Positions 10,388-19,602 are shown, numbered from the stretch's first letter. The stretch is 64,000 bases of DNA from Chitinophaga silvisoli (GCF_003412465.1 NZ_QTJV01000002.1:124001-188000), one strand, 5' to 3'. The notes: generated from the letters alone by a model not told the origin. Numbers and translations: made by a program.

Positions 10388-10891
10388 TTAAAATAAAGGC
10401 TCCTTATCCTGCCTGTTCTTCCATTCTTTCAGGAAGGTGTAAGAGAGCGTTACATTCGTTACAATTACCGCTCCAACGATGATGAAGAAAATGGCCATAG
10501 GTTTCAGCATCGCTGTCATGGCAGACTGCTGATCGGCCGGAAATTGTTTTATCACCTCTTCCAGGGGCCCCAGGTTACCGGTTTTGAGCATCATAAACAG
10601 GGATAAGCCAGACAGCGCCATATATCCACCTACAAAGATGCAGATACCACCTATGATCCGAATACCACCTGGTGTGCTTTCTTTTAATACCATATTACTA
10701 TCTAACAGTGCTTTTTGCAAATGGAGTGATAATATAGCATGAATTAAAATAGCCCCTAAAAAGATTCCCAATGAGAGCACCTGCAGGCTACCCGTGGTAA
10801 ACAACATGATAACGAGTGCCATGAGGAAGAAAGTCGAGAACATGATGTTAATCGCAGTGAGTCCTCTGAATAATTTAAACTTAAAAGTCAT
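10388..10891 (-). CDS. Four-helix integral membrane protein, unknown function
   Basis: A 167-residue very hydrophobic protein with four predicted membrane helices (about 12-32, 37-55, 80-100 and 130-152) and a basic C-terminal tail. No family is recognised. It lies 18 nt upstream of rarA on the same strand, so the two are probably cotranscribed, but there is no known functional link. Confidence 0.7.
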   Translation of the reverse strand: MTFKFKLFRGLTAINIMFSTFFLMALVIMLFTTGSLQVLSLGIFLGAILIHAILSLHLQKALLDSNMVLKESTPGGIRIIGGICIFVGGYMALSGLSLFMMLKTGNLGPLEEVIKQFPADQQSAMTAMLKPMAIFFIIVGAVIVTNVTLSYTFLKEWKNRQDKEPLF

Positions 10892-11024
10892 TGATCTCCG
10901 GTTTATCGAGGTACAAACCTACTAAATCTTCCCTTTTAGCAAGATAAAAACCGCCGTCTGTAAAAATCCGTTGCTTTCACAATCCTTGATTTAGCTATCT
11001 TTAAATACTAAACCTGTTTAATTT

Positions 11025-13088
11025 ATGAAGAGCATTTACGCTTTACAACTATCGTTGTTGGCTGCCATCTCAATCTCATGGTCTGCATGCAACAACAGCA
11101 CTACAACAGAGCAGGCGGGGACACCTAAGGACACATTAAAAATTCCCGCGTTTGACGTGAGTTCCATTGACAGTACTGTAAACCCCTGCGAAGATTTCGA
11201 CCAGTACGTAAATGGCAATTGGAAGAAAAATAATCCCGTTCCTTCTACAGAAAGCCGTTGGGGCGCTTTCAATGTTCTTGATAAACAGAACAAAGAAGTA
11301 AGACTGAAAGGTATTATCCTGGATCTGGCCAGCAAAAAAGACCTGAAAAAAGGTACTGAAGAGCAACAGATTGCTGATTTCTACCGCTCCTTCTATGATA
11401 CTGCAACCATCGAAAAACTGGGTATTACGCCATTACAGCCTTACCTCGATAAGATTAATGCCATCCAAACCCTGGATGACTGGACCAAAGTATCCGGTGA
11501 ACTCCAGAACCTGGGTATCAGCACAATCGCTGGTTTCTACATTGGCGCTGACTCACGTAACAGCAAGATGAATGCTGTATATGAGAACCAGGGCGGCCTC
11601 AGCCTCGGCGAAAGAAGCTATTACGACAGAACAGACAGCGCTACCAAAGCGGTACGTGATGAATTCGTAAAGCATGTGGATAAGCAATTCGCACAGGCAG
11701 GTTTCAAAGATGTACATCCAGGTCAGACTATCCTGGACTTTGAAACAAAACTGGCAAAACTGCAACTGACCAATGTTCAGCTGCGTGATCCGGTAGCTAC
11801 TTACAATAAAGTGGCTTTTGCCGAACTGAAAAAACTGGCTCCTGAGTTTAACTGGGAAGGTTATGCTGATGTACAGCAGGTGAAAACCGATACCATCATC
11901 CTGGAAAACAAGGCGTATGTTACCAATTCAGCTAAACTGGTGAAAGCAACTCCGCTGGAAACCCTGAAGACCTATGCACGCTGGCAGACCCTGTCTCACT
12001 TTGCAGGTTACCTGCCTAAGGCATTTGACCAGGAGAACTTCCATTTCTTTGCAACCGTAATGCTGGGTACCAAAGCACAAAAACCCCGTCTGGAGCGCTC
12101 TATCCGTGTGACCGACGCGACTATGGGCTATCCGCTGGGTAAACTGTTTGTAAAACAGTATTTCCCTGAAAGCTCCAAGCAGAAGGTATCAGAAATGATC
12201 GAAAATGTACGTGCAGTATATGGCGAAAGAATTGACAGCCTGAAATGGATGAGTCCTGCGACCAAAGAAATGGCGCACAAAAAGCTGAAATCATTTACAT
12301 ACAAGATCGGTTATCCTGACAAATGGAAGGATTATTCCAGCATCGATGTGAAGCCTGGTACCCTGATCGAAAATGTTGTGTCAGCTATCAACTACAAACA
12401 CAAGGAAGAAATCGATAAGATCGGTAAGCCTGTAGATAAGTCAGAGTGGGAAATGACCCCTCAGACAGTGAATGCTTACTACAATCCGTTGAACAACGAG
12501 GTTGTATTCCCCGCTGGTATTCTCCAACCTCCTTTCTTCAATGCGGATGCGGACGATGCGATCAACTATGGTGGTATCATTGCGGTAATCGGGCATGAAT
12601 TTACCCATGGCTTTGATGATCAGGGTTCACAATTTGATGCAGCAGGGAACCTGGTTAACTGGTGGACACCTGAAGATCGTAAGAACTTCATGACATTGGC
12701 GAACAGGTATATCCGTTATTTCAACGGTATCGAAGTATTACCTGGTTTCCATATCAATGGTGCACTGACTATCGGTGAGAACATTGCGGATCTGGGTGGT
12801 CTGACACTGGCTTACCATGCACTGGAGAAATCCCTGAAGGGTAAACCGGCACCTGCGAAGATTGATGGCTTTACCTGGCAGCAACGTTTCTTCCTGGGTT
12901 GGGCACAGGTATGGCATGGCAACAGTACAGAAGCTGCACTGCGCAACCAGATTCAGAAAGATCCACACTCTCCGGCTAGCAGCCGTATTGATGGCCCGCT
13001 GGCACACCTGAAAGAATTTAACGATGCGTTTGGGTGCACTAGTGGTAAAATGGTACTGGCAGATACTGCGAGAGTAGTCATCTGGTAA
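11025..13088 (+). CDS. pepO: M13 family metallopeptidase (PepO/neprilysin-like), lipoprotein
   Basis: Zinc endopeptidase cleaving short peptides, predicted to be anchored on the periplasmic or outer face by a lipobox (SWSAC, Cys 22). 687 residues matches the family. The N-terminal M13 cap domain carries the NPCEDFDQYVNGNW signature; the catalytic domain has HEFTH with zinc ligands His524 and His528, catalytic Glu525, and ENIADLGG with the third ligand Glu585. The C-terminus ends in IW, slightly different from the usual C-terminal CxVW. Bacteroidota genomes commonly carry several such genes. Confidence 0.93.
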   Translation: MKSIYALQLSLLAAISISWSACNNSTTTEQAGTPKDTLKIPAFDVSSIDSTVNPCEDFDQYVNGNWKKNNPVPSTESRWGAFNVLDKQNKEVRLKGIILDLASKKDLKKGTEEQQIADFYRSFYDTATIEKLGITPLQPYLDKINAIQTLDDWTKVSGELQNLGISTIAGFYIGADSRNSKMNAVYENQGGLSLGERSYYDRTDSATKAVRDEFVKHVDKQFAQAGFKDVHPGQTILDFETKLAKLQLTNVQLRDPVATYNKVAFAELKKLAPEFNWEGYADVQQVKTDTIILENKAYVTNSAKLVKATPLETLKTYARWQTLSHFAGYLPKAFDQENFHFFATVMLGTKAQKPRLERSIRVTDATMGYPLGKLFVKQYFPESSKQKVSEMIENVRAVYGERIDSLKWMSPATKEMAHKKLKSFTYKIGYPDKWKDYSSIDVKPGTLIENVVSAINYKHKEEIDKIGKPVDKSEWEMTPQTVNAYYNPLNNEVVFPAGILQPPFFNADADDAINYGGIIAVIGHEFTHGFDDQGSQFDAAGNLVNWWTPEDRKNFMTLANRYIRYFNGIEVLPGFHINGALTIGENIADLGGLTLAYHALEKSLKGKPAPAKIDGFTWQQRFFLGWAQVWHGNSTEAALRNQIQKDPHSPASSRIDGPLAHLKEFNDAFGCTSGKMVLADTARVVIW

Positions 13089-13176
13089 GATAATTTAGAT
13101 TCGGGGTCTGCCGCGACAAGGGTTAAAATCCAGCAGCAGGACATTCATTGCTGAAACCCGGATTCGATTTTTTCAG

Positions 13177-13211
13177 AACGCTTTTGTCTTCGGACAAAAG
13201 CGTTTTGATTT
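13177..13211 (+). terminator. Intrinsic terminator after the M13 peptidase gene
   Basis: A perfect 12-bp stem (AACGCTTTTGTC / GACAAAAGCGTT) with a TTCG tetraloop is followed by TTGATTTT. Confidence 0.85.
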
Positions 13212-13239
13212 TATGGGGCAGGTCAATACATTTTTTATG

Positions 13240-13247
13240 TAAATTTG
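13240..13247 (+). promoter_or_regulatory. -7 promoter element TAAATTTG
   Basis: Exact match to the Bacteroidota -7 consensus TAnnTTTG, 33 nt before the ATG at 13281 and just after the preceding terminator. No good TTG is seen at the -33 spacing. Confidence 0.5.
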
Positions 13248-13280
13248 TGTATCCTTTCACCAGATGTAAAAAAGTTCGAT

Positions 13281-13499
13281 ATGACAGGCATTATCAGACA
13301 ATACCGCACGGAATTACGCAACATCTTCATCTTAGCATTGATTCTACTCGCTGTACCTTACCTTCCCGCTTTTGCTGGTCTGGCATTGACTGCCAAGGGT
13401 TTAATTTTCTCAGCTGCCATCATGGGGAGTTTTGTACTGGCCATGGTTGTGAAGCTTTACTTCCGCATTTTAGTGTTGCGCATTACCAAAGAAAACTAA
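13281..13499 (+). CDS. Small two-helix membrane protein, unknown
   Basis: A 72-residue protein starting at ATG 13281; an upstream in-frame TTG at 13245 would overlap the promoter element and is not used. Two hydrophobic helices (about 16-34 and 39-58) are followed by a short basic tail. No family is recognised. The YHS lipoprotein gene starts 6 nt downstream, so the two are likely cotranscribed; a role in metal handling is a guess from that neighbour only. Confidence 0.65.
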   Translation: MTGIIRQYRTELRNIFILALILLAVPYLPAFAGLALTAKGLIFSAAIMGSFVLAMVVKLYFRILVLRITKEN

Positions 13500-13505
13500 C
13501 ATTTG

Positions 13506-13820
13506 ATGAAAAAGACGCTTTACATAGTATTCGCCACGTTAGCAGCAGGTGCCTTTGCGGCCTGTAATCAACATTCCACAGAGAAGGCTGCCGCAAAGGC
13601 AGACTCTGCGATGAGTTCTGTCACTCAGCCAGCTGGGGATACGACAGCTTTACAGCCAATAGCAGGAAAAATGGGAGATCCGGTATGTGGCATGCCTTAT
13701 GATACTATGTTCCATGAATTTAGCGTTTATAAGAATGATACGGTGCATTTTTGTTCTCCAACCTGTAAGCGGGTATTCGATAAGAATCCGGAGAAATTTG
13801 CAGCTAAACTGGGTCTGTAA
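13506..13820 (+). CDS. YHS-domain lipoprotein, probable metal binder
   Basis: A 104-residue protein with a lipobox (FAAC, Cys 20), an Ala/Ser/Thr linker and a C-terminal YHS domain (about 56-100). The YHS core reads DPVCGMP, then F.VYKNDTVHFCSPTCKRVFDKNPEKF: one Cys in VCGM and two in FCSPTC, the usual metal-coordinating set of YHS domains found at the ends of heavy-metal ATPases and in copper/iron sensors. It probably sits in the outer membrane or periplasm. The ATG at 13506 is preferred to the TTG just before it. Confidence 0.8.
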   Translation: MKKTLYIVFATLAAGAFAACNQHSTEKAAAKADSAMSSVTQPAGDTTALQPIAGKMGDPVCGMPYDTMFHEFSVYKNDTVHFCSPTCKRVFDKNPEKFAAKLGL

Positions 13821-14070
13821 GAAACCAAAGTATATCATCTAGTATAGCAACGTTGGGAATTATTTCCGGCGGAGTGAGATGTCATAAAGCCCCTTTTGAA
13901 GATCATGGGAGTGAACTCCCTTGAGGTACATAAGCATTTTTGAGCATAACGCACTGATTGTCAATCAGGCTTTAACATTTCCGAATCGACCAACCGCCTT
14001 TTTTCGTCTCCAACCTGATGTAACTTCTTATAGTATTTCGCGTTCTAATTGATCATACAAATACGTGCGC

Positions 14071-14472
14071 ATGAGATCTATATTTACGTGGCTGCTGCTC
14101 CTCATGTTAATCTGCAGCTGTGAGAAAAATGATACGGAGGCAACGCCTTCAGTAGATGTGACCGGTTCCTGGGAACTGGCCGCCAGTATGAAACTGCCGG
14201 ATACTACCTGGCAGGCGGTAAGTGCTGCGGATTCCGCGACGTATTCTTTTGATGGGAACGGAGAGGTGGTTTACTCGACAAAGGCATGGAGGACAAAGGG
14301 GAGTTATAAGGTGATCGCGGATGGGAGCAAGGTGAAGTTGATAATTAGTACCGATTCATTGTCTCAGTACCTGGAGGTGGAGAAGACGAGTGATAGTACG
14401 ATACGGGTGGATGATTGGCTGAAGGCGGTGAATAAGGGATATACGAGTAAGCGGTTTGTAAGAGTAGATTAA
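14071..14472 (+). CDS. Small putative lipoprotein, lipocalin-like
   Basis: A 133-residue protein starting at ATG 14071 (a GTG two codons upstream is possible). The signal sequence ends in ICSC, a lipobox. The mature part opens with VTGSWELAAS and has a YSFDGNGEVVYST...GSYKVI pattern typical of small Bacteroidota lipocalin-like lipoproteins. The second half is rich in AAG, GTG, GGG and ACG codons, unlike the genes to the left. No substrate can be inferred. Confidence 0.7.
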   Translation: MRSIFTWLLLLMLICSCEKNDTEATPSVDVTGSWELAASMKLPDTTWQAVSAADSATYSFDGNGEVVYSTKAWRTKGSYKVIADGSKVKLIISTDSLSQYLEVEKTSDSTIRVDDWLKAVNKGYTSKRFVRVD

Positions 14473-14774
14473 TTAATGCGGGAGAGTATAAAATAATTGA
14501 GGGCTTCATTTGCAATGAGGCTCTTTCTTTTTTAAGAAGAGTTATTTTTGAGGCATTCAGCTAATGTATTTTTTTAGGGCTTTCTTATTTTGCATTCAGC
14601 TACTCCCGGATTTTTAAAAGAAACATCCCGGGATAATTCCCGGGACGGTCAGTTAAACAGCTTATGAAAATCTACGCTTACGTTCAGATTATTAACCTGA
14701 AGTTCGGCAGTTAATATTATGACAGTGTTACCGGAGGATTACCAACGTATTAACAATTAGTTGTAGCGACATAT
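14473..14774. other. Gene-free stretch of about 300 nt
   Basis: Holds the terminator of the preceding lipoprotein gene near its left end, a perfect inverted repeat TCCCGGG-6 nt-CCCGGGA at 14626-14645, and an AT-rich leader in front of the AraC gene with a TTCAG-9 nt-CTGAA pair near 14684. No reading frame or promoter stands out. Confidence 0.5.
14500..14533 (+). terminator. Intrinsic terminator after the lipocalin-like gene
   Basis: An 11-bp stem with two G-U pairs (AGGGCTTCATT / AATGAGGCTCT), a 3-nt loop and a following TTCTTTTTT tail. Confidence 0.65.
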
Positions 14775-15530
14775 ATGAGATTTGACAAGGTTTCACCAAC
14801 AGCCGCCCTTGCTCCTTATATTAAGTATTACGTGATCGCTGAGAATGCACAGGCTGAGCAGTATACAGTATTTCCTTCTACAAGCCTGGTGATAGGGTTC
14901 CAGTATAGCGGATCTTTGGCGCAGGTGAAAGATGCTTTTGTGAGCCCCTTATCCATTTCCGGTATTACCGGACTTTCCAATTCCTTTAAAGTATTCAGAA
15001 ATTCTCCTGATATCGGGACAGTGTTAGTTTATTTCACTGAGACGGGCCTGATACATTTTACGGCGAATCCGGCGCATGAGCTGTTTAACCAGAGTGTGGG
15101 GATTGATTACATCTTTCCTTTAGCGAAGGTAAGGGAGGCGGAGGAAAGGCTTGCTTTGGCGGCTAATGATGCCGAGCGGGTGGCGGTGATGGATCGGTTC
15201 TTCTTGTCATTGCTGAAGGAGGTAGTGCTCGACAGATTGATAGTGGAAGCGGTGAGAAGGATCTATGCGGCGAAGGGGGTGATTAAGATCAAGGCCTTGC
15301 AGGAAGAACTGTTTATTAGTCAAAGTCCGTTTGAAAAGCGGTTTAGGAGCCTGGTGGGTACATCGCCGAAGAAGTTTGCATCGATAGTACGGTTTAATGC
15401 GGTGATGGGGGATTTGGGGAAGGCGCGGTCATTGACAGAATTGTGCTATGAGTATGGGTATTTTGACCAGGCACATTTCATAAAAGATTTTAAGCAGTTT
15501 ACAGGGAAAACACCGGAGGGGTTTAAATAA
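14775..15530 (+). CDS. AraC family transcriptional regulator
   Basis: A 251-residue protein. The N-terminal sensor half opens with PTAALAPYIKYYVIAE...VFPSTSLVIGFQYSG, the DUF6597-type domain common in Bacteroidota AraC proteins. The C-terminal half (about 160-251) is a double helix-turn-helix AraC DNA-binding domain: IKIKALQEELFISQSPFEKRFRSLVGTSPKKFASIVRF and then LTELCYEYGYFDQAHFIKDFKQFTGKTPEGFK. The DUF1398 gene follows 59 nt downstream and may be its target or partner. Codon use is G-rich (AAG, GTG, GGG, AGG). Confidence 0.88.
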   Translation: MRFDKVSPTAALAPYIKYYVIAENAQAEQYTVFPSTSLVIGFQYSGSLAQVKDAFVSPLSISGITGLSNSFKVFRNSPDIGTVLVYFTETGLIHFTANPAHELFNQSVGIDYIFPLAKVREAEERLALAANDAERVAVMDRFFLSLLKEVVLDRLIVEAVRRIYAAKGVIKIKALQEELFISQSPFEKRFRSLVGTSPKKFASIVRFNAVMGDLGKARSLTELCYEYGYFDQAHFIKDFKQFTGKTPEGFK

Positions 15531-15589
15531 ACGATTTTTTACAATCTGGATTTTTAGGTGAAGAGGATCTTTGTATAAAACTGATAACA

Positions 15590-15979
15590 ATGTTTACAAT
15601 TCAGGAGATTCAAAACGCGCATGCGAAGGTAAAATCAGGAGCTGATTTTCCGGGGTATATAAAGGATTTGAAGGGGCTGGGTGTGCTAAGGTATGAGACC
15701 TATGTATCAGATGGACATACGAAGTATTATGGTGAGAATGGGAGGACGGTTATTTCTGAAGAAAAGTATGATTTTTTGGAGGTGAAAAGAGTGAGTAGTT
15801 TGGAGGAGTTCAGGAGGGGATTGAAGGAGCATCAGGAGGGGAAGAGTGATTATATGGGATTTTGCAGGATGTGTGCTGGGAGTGGGGTGGAGAAGTGGGT
15901 AGTGAGTATGGGGGAGATGAAGTGTGTATATTTTGATGTGGATGGGGAGGTGATGGTGGAGGAGAGGATACCGGATTAA
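15590..15979 (+). CDS. DUF1398 family protein (YbcV-like)
   Basis: A 129-residue cytoplasmic protein matching the DUF1398/YbcV family pattern: FTIQEIQNAHAKVKSGADFPGYIKDLKGLGVLRYETYVSDGHTKYYG, and further on DYMGFCRMCAGSGVEKWVV. The biochemical role of the family is unknown. It follows an AraC regulator, an arrangement that suggests a regulator-effector pair. The third quarter is extremely purine-rich on the coding strand, using AGG for arginine and GGG for glycine, in contrast to the CGT/GGT style of the large neighbours. Confidence 0.8.
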   Translation: MFTIQEIQNAHAKVKSGADFPGYIKDLKGLGVLRYETYVSDGHTKYYGENGRTVISEEKYDFLEVKRVSSLEEFRRGLKEHQEGKSDYMGFCRMCAGSGVEKWVVSMGEMKCVYFDVDGEVMVEERIPD

Positions 15980-16011
15980 AGAAATTGATTTTTTTTTGTA
16001 TAAATTAAAAA

Positions 16012-16033
16012 ACCAGGTGCCTGGAACACCTGG
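16012..16033. terminator. Hairpin with A/T-rich flank
   Basis: A perfect stem CCAGGTG-8 nt-CACCTGG. The left flank is A-rich, so the T run belongs to the minus strand; it could also stop the rightward DUF1398 transcript. Confidence 0.5.
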
Positions 16034-16106
16034 CTTTGTGAGCAGTTTAGAAAAAAATTTTCCAAAGTGCTATTAGTTTTAAGCCGAATTCGACCAATTT
16101 GGTGAG

Positions 16107-16143
16107 ACCGTCCAGGATAACTAAAAACCGGGACGGTTTTTTT
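16107..16143 (+). terminator. Rightward intrinsic terminator
   Basis: Stem ACCGTCC / GGACGGT with a 17-nt loop followed by seven T. It would stop any read-through from the 14-16 kb block towards the convergent TonB receptor gene. Confidence 0.6.
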
Positions 16144-16164
16144 ATTTCATTCATATTCCTCCTA

Positions 16165-16197
16165 CAAAAAAAAGGGCGTATCTCACGATACGCCCTT
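16165..16197 (-). terminator. Terminator of TonB receptor 1
   Basis: An 11-bp perfect stem (AAGGGCGTATC / GATACGCCCTT, loop TCAC) followed on the minus strand by eight T. It lies 24 nt past the stop of the receptor gene. Confidence 0.85.
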
Positions 16198-16220
16198 CGA
16201 CTTTTACATACTTTATCTAA

Positions 16221-19200
16221 CTAGAAACTATATCTCAAACCTAACTGCATCTGATGTCTGCTCGCAAAGAAATCCTTTGAATACGGAGTACCAGGATTAG
16301 TCCAGGTATACACCGGATTCGTAGTCGCAGAACCCGCAGTAGCAGTCTTCAAACCTACACTCGCCGTTGAGTTAAATGTATTCGGTGAGAAGTACTGAAC
16401 ACCCCAATTCTTATTAATCAAATTCGTCACATTCACGATATCATAAGTAAGCGTGAGTGTATGCAATGTCTTTCCACTCTTGAAATTGAAATCCTGTGTG
16501 AAACGGAAATCAGCTGAAGTATTCCAGGGTGTACGACCACCATTACGCTCTGTAAACTCACCCTTACGTGTCTTCAGGTATTTATTTCCTTCTACATAAG
16601 CCCAGAACGCATCTGCCTGGCTCTCATTAGCTGCTGTAAAGAAGGAACGTGCTTCCGTCTGATCCTTTGGAATATACACCAGGCTTACCTGCTGTGGCGT
16701 ACCTTGGATTGTGCTGTTCACAAAACCATATGTGAAAGGAACACCAGAAGATGTATTGAAGAACACTGCGAAGTTAGCTACCCAACGATTCTGCTTAGTC
16801 CAGTCAACCTTGTAAGAAGCTGTTGCCACTACACGATGACGAATATCAAAGTTAGAATAAGCCAGACCAGGATTGTTAGGATTCAGTGCCTGGTTCAGCT
16901 GCCAGTTAGACTCCATAGAGTTACGGATACCATTGGTGATATCTTTAGACTGACCATAGGTATACGCTACACTTGCATTCAGACCAAACTTCCATGTTTT
17001 GCTTGCCTGACCAGTGATGCTGTAACGGTAACCTTTGTTTGTATTAGATAACAGGTAAGCATTGGTATATTTAGAGTTGATCTTCGCACCAGTGTAAATA
17101 GGCTGCTGGTGTTTAGTATCATATGGCATGTAGTAAGGATTATCTACCAGGTTTACCTGCTGGAATTTCAGATCCTTGATAGTCTTGGTATAAATACCTT
17201 CTACAGTAAAGCGCCATTGGTTCTGTGTAGAATAATCCAGCGCTAAGCTGCTTCTCCACATAGACGGCATCTTAAAGTTGTTATCGATCATATCTACCTG
17301 TGTAGCACCAGATGCATCATGTACATCTACGCCTTGTTTAGATACAAACTGTGCAGCACCCTGGCTGTTTACATTTACAGGATTAGAACCGGCAGCAGGA
17401 GCATCAGCAGCGCTTGTATAACCAAACTTCTTATCATATGCACCATAAGTTACACCGTTGTTGTAGTAAGCATAACCTAACCATGCGAAAGGAATACGAC
17501 CGGTGAAGATACCAGTACCACCACGCAATACCAGGCTCTGGTCGCCATTGATGTCGAAGTTGAAACCTAAGCGTGGAGAGATCTGTACATTATTCAGGTA
17601 CTTGTTCTTAATATCGCTTGGTTTAGTATATGTATAAGTAGTACCGTAGTTTGCGTCAGTTGGAGCGCCTGTAGTTTTAGCACTCAGTGGCTGCTTGTCA
17701 GGCAGGCTGGTATAGTCTAAACGCACACCAGGAGTCAGTTTGAAACGATCAGTCACCTGGATCTCATCCTGTGCATACAGGGAGTACAGGTTGATCTTGA
17801 AGGCTGCCGGTGGGTGAGACATGATATAATCACGGCTATTGTCAGTGTAGTTGAAGTTACCACGTACACGGCTAGGCTGGTCAGCCAGGAAAGAAGCAAT
17901 ACTGCCGTAGTCAACACGACCGTTCCAGGAGTTTACGAAACCATAAGTGATGTTGTAAAACTCGTTGTGTGTACCGATGTTGATGTTATGTCTACCTTTG
18001 AAGATATTCACGTTGTCAGTGAATTCAAAGGTCTTTTGTTTCATGTTGAAGATGGCAGCTTCACGGTCAGTACCCAGGAAGATAGTACCACCATTGCTCG
18101 CAATCTGGATCTGAGGCAGTGAAGGATCAGACAGTGGATCACGATAGTCATGAATGCTGGAATAACCCAGGATCAGGCTGTTGGATACCGTGTTGTTGAA
18201 ATGGCTTTTTAATTCAGCAACAGTAGATGTCTGGTTGTTGGTCTGCTTGTAGTCAATACCGCTGAAACGGAAGTTCTGCTGGTCACGCTCCAGGTTAGTA
18301 GCCTCAGAGAGGATGGTATTGTTACGGATAGACAGCTGATGCTTATCGTTGATATTCCAGTCTAAACGGTTAAAGAACTTAGTAGAGTTGGAATAGATAT
18401 TATAGTTACCGTAAGTACCGGAATTGTATTTACCAGTCTTATCCACGTCCAGTGCTGCCATGTGATCAGCGATTTGTTTTGCCTGATCAGCAGTCAGCAA
18501 TGTCATGTCAGAGGAACCTGCAGCGAGGATCACCGGATCCTGGCGACGGGTGATTTCTTCGTTGGTAAAGAAGAATAATTTGTCTTTGATGATTGGGAAA
18601 CCTACACGAACACCTGTCTGATATTCATGGAAGCTGGAAGGTTCTTTAGAACCATCACCTGCATTGTTCTTACCAATCATAGATGCATTACGACCGAAAG
18701 CATAAACGGAAGCATGTACTTCGTTTGTACCACTACGTGTTACAGCATTGATACTACCACCGAGGAAGTTACCAATCTTCACATCGTAAGGAGCCAGGTA
18801 TACCTGGATATCCTGAACGGCATCCAGAGAAACCGGGTTAGTACGGGTAGAGCTACCAGGCTGTCCGGAGCTGTTAGTCTGACCACCCAGTGAAGGGCTA
18901 AAGCCAATCGCATCGTTATTGATAGCACCATCCAGGGTTACGTTGTTATAACGGAAGTTAGAACCAAGGAAGGAGTTGTTATTACTTTGTGGAGTACCAC
19001 GGGTGAAGTCCTGGAAGCTACGGTTCAGAGAAGGCAATGTTTTCAACGCATTCTGACCTACACGGAAACCACCTGGTTTACCAGTGTTATTGCCCTTTAC
19101 AACTACTTCGCTCAGTGCAGTAGATTCATCCTGCAGCTGGAAGTTGAAAGTTACGCTACCCAGTGATAAGTTAATATCATTTCTTTCTTCCTTCTTAAAT

Positions 19201-19460
19201 CCAATGAAAGTAACGGTGATGGTATAAGGACCACCAGGATTCAGGTTGTTGATCAGGAAACGGCCTTCTGCGTTGGTTTGTCCACCGTATTTAGTACCGG
19301 TACCCGTGTTTACAGCAAGTACAGTTACACCAGGCAAAGCTTCACCTTTTGCGCTTACGACCTTACCAGTAAGTGTGGATGTAGTAATCTGCGCCTCTAC
19401 GTTGGTTGCAAGTACAAGGATGCTAAAAAGAAAAATTAGTGAAGAGTAAATCTTATTCAC
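16221..19460 (-). CDS. TonB-dependent outer-membrane receptor (Oar-like), receptor 1
   Basis: A 1079-residue outer-membrane active transporter. The signal peptide ends near VEAQ (23-24). A carboxypeptidase-regulatory-like beta-sandwich follows (about 28-112: STLTGKVVSAKGEALPGVTVLAVN...GRFLINNLNPGGPYTITVTFIGFKKEE), then a plug domain (about 120-240, including NNVTLDGAINNDAIGFSP and VQDIQVYLAPYDVKIGNFLGGSINAVTRSGTNEVHASVYAFGRN), then a large barrel ending in LGLRYSF with the usual C-terminal aromatic residue. There is no adjacent SusD partner. The substrate cannot be read from sequence, but its promoter carries the phased TTAA array shared with the phosphate genes nearby, so phosphate or an organic phosphorus compound is plausible. 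The gene is separated from receptor 2 by an apparent small RNA. Confidence 0.92.
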   Translation of the reverse strand: MNKIYSSLIFLFSILVLATNVEAQITTSTLTGKVVSAKGEALPGVTVLAVNTGTGTKYGGQTNAEGRFLINNLNPGGPYTITVTFIGFKKEERNDINLSLGSVTFNFQLQDESTALSEVVVKGNNTGKPGGFRVGQNALKTLPSLNRSFQDFTRGTPQSNNNSFLGSNFRYNNVTLDGAINNDAIGFSPSLGGQTNSSGQPGSSTRTNPVSLDAVQDIQVYLAPYDVKIGNFLGGSINAVTRSGTNEVHASVYAFGRNASMIGKNNAGDGSKEPSSFHEYQTGVRVGFPIIKDKLFFFTNEEITRRQDPVILAAGSSDMTLLTADQAKQIADHMAALDVDKTGKYNSGTYGNYNIYSNSTKFFNRLDWNINDKHQLSIRNNTILSEATNLERDQQNFRFSGIDYKQTNNQTSTVAELKSHFNNTVSNSLILGYSSIHDYRDPLSDPSLPQIQIASNGGTIFLGTDREAAIFNMKQKTFEFTDNVNIFKGRHNINIGTHNEFYNITYGFVNSWNGRVDYGSIASFLADQPSRVRGNFNYTDNSRDYIMSHPPAAFKINLYSLYAQDEIQVTDRFKLTPGVRLDYTSLPDKQPLSAKTTGAPTDANYGTTYTYTKPSDIKNKYLNNVQISPRLGFNFDINGDQSLVLRGGTGIFTGRIPFAWLGYAYYNNGVTYGAYDKKFGYTSAADAPAAGSNPVNVNSQGAAQFVSKQGVDVHDASGATQVDMIDNNFKMPSMWRSSLALDYSTQNQWRFTVEGIYTKTIKDLKFQQVNLVDNPYYMPYDTKHQQPIYTGAKINSKYTNAYLLSNTNKGYRYSITGQASKTWKFGLNASVAYTYGQSKDITNGIRNSMESNWQLNQALNPNNPGLAYSNFDIRHRVVATASYKVDWTKQNRWVANFAVFFNTSSGVPFTYGFVNSTIQGTPQQVSLVYIPKDQTEARSFFTAANESQADAFWAYVEGNKYLKTRKGEFTERNGGRTPWNTSADFRFTQDFNFKSGKTLHTLTLTYDIVNVTNLINKNWGVQYFSPNTFNSTASVGLKTATAGSATTNPVYTWTNPGTPYSKDFFASRHQMQLGLRYSF

Positions 19461-19477
19461 GTCTGTTAAATTTGACG

Positions 19478-19485
19478 CAAACGTA
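19478..19485 (-). promoter_or_regulatory. -7 element TACGTTTG of TonB receptor 1
   Basis: Exact TAnnTTTG match on the minus strand, 18 nt before the start codon. Its first T lies 12 nt from the nearest slot of the 11-nt array; there is no separate -33 TTG, as expected for an activator-dependent promoter. Confidence 0.65.
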
Positions 19486-19493
19486 TTTCGACA

Positions 19494-19537
19494 ACATTAC
19501 GCGTGTGTTAACACAATATTAAATTAATGTTAACGAG
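19494..19537 (-). promoter_or_regulatory. Phased TTAA array (putative Pho-type box), four units
   Basis: TTAC, TTAA, TTAA and TTAA begin at 19497, 19508, 19519 and 19530, exactly 11 nt apart. On the minus strand two units read GTTAACA. PhoB of E. coli binds 11-nt direct half-sites, and PhoP of B. subtilis binds TTAACA-like hexamers at 11-nt period. Confidence 0.6.
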
Positions 19538-19602
19538 CGCATGTAGCACTATGTACCAACGACTTACGAATGTAATCGATGATAATCTATGAAAAATAAA
19601 TC

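Noticed and set aside
13946..13995. tRNA-Asp-like anticodon arm (CTGATTG-T-CAATCAG with GTC in the loop)
   Set aside because: No matching acceptor stem, D arm or TTCGAAT-type T loop can be placed around it; it is only a short palindrome.
14626..14645. Inverted repeat TCCCGGG-CCCGGGA as a terminator
   Set aside because: No T run on either strand next to it, and a better terminator lies at 14500-14533.
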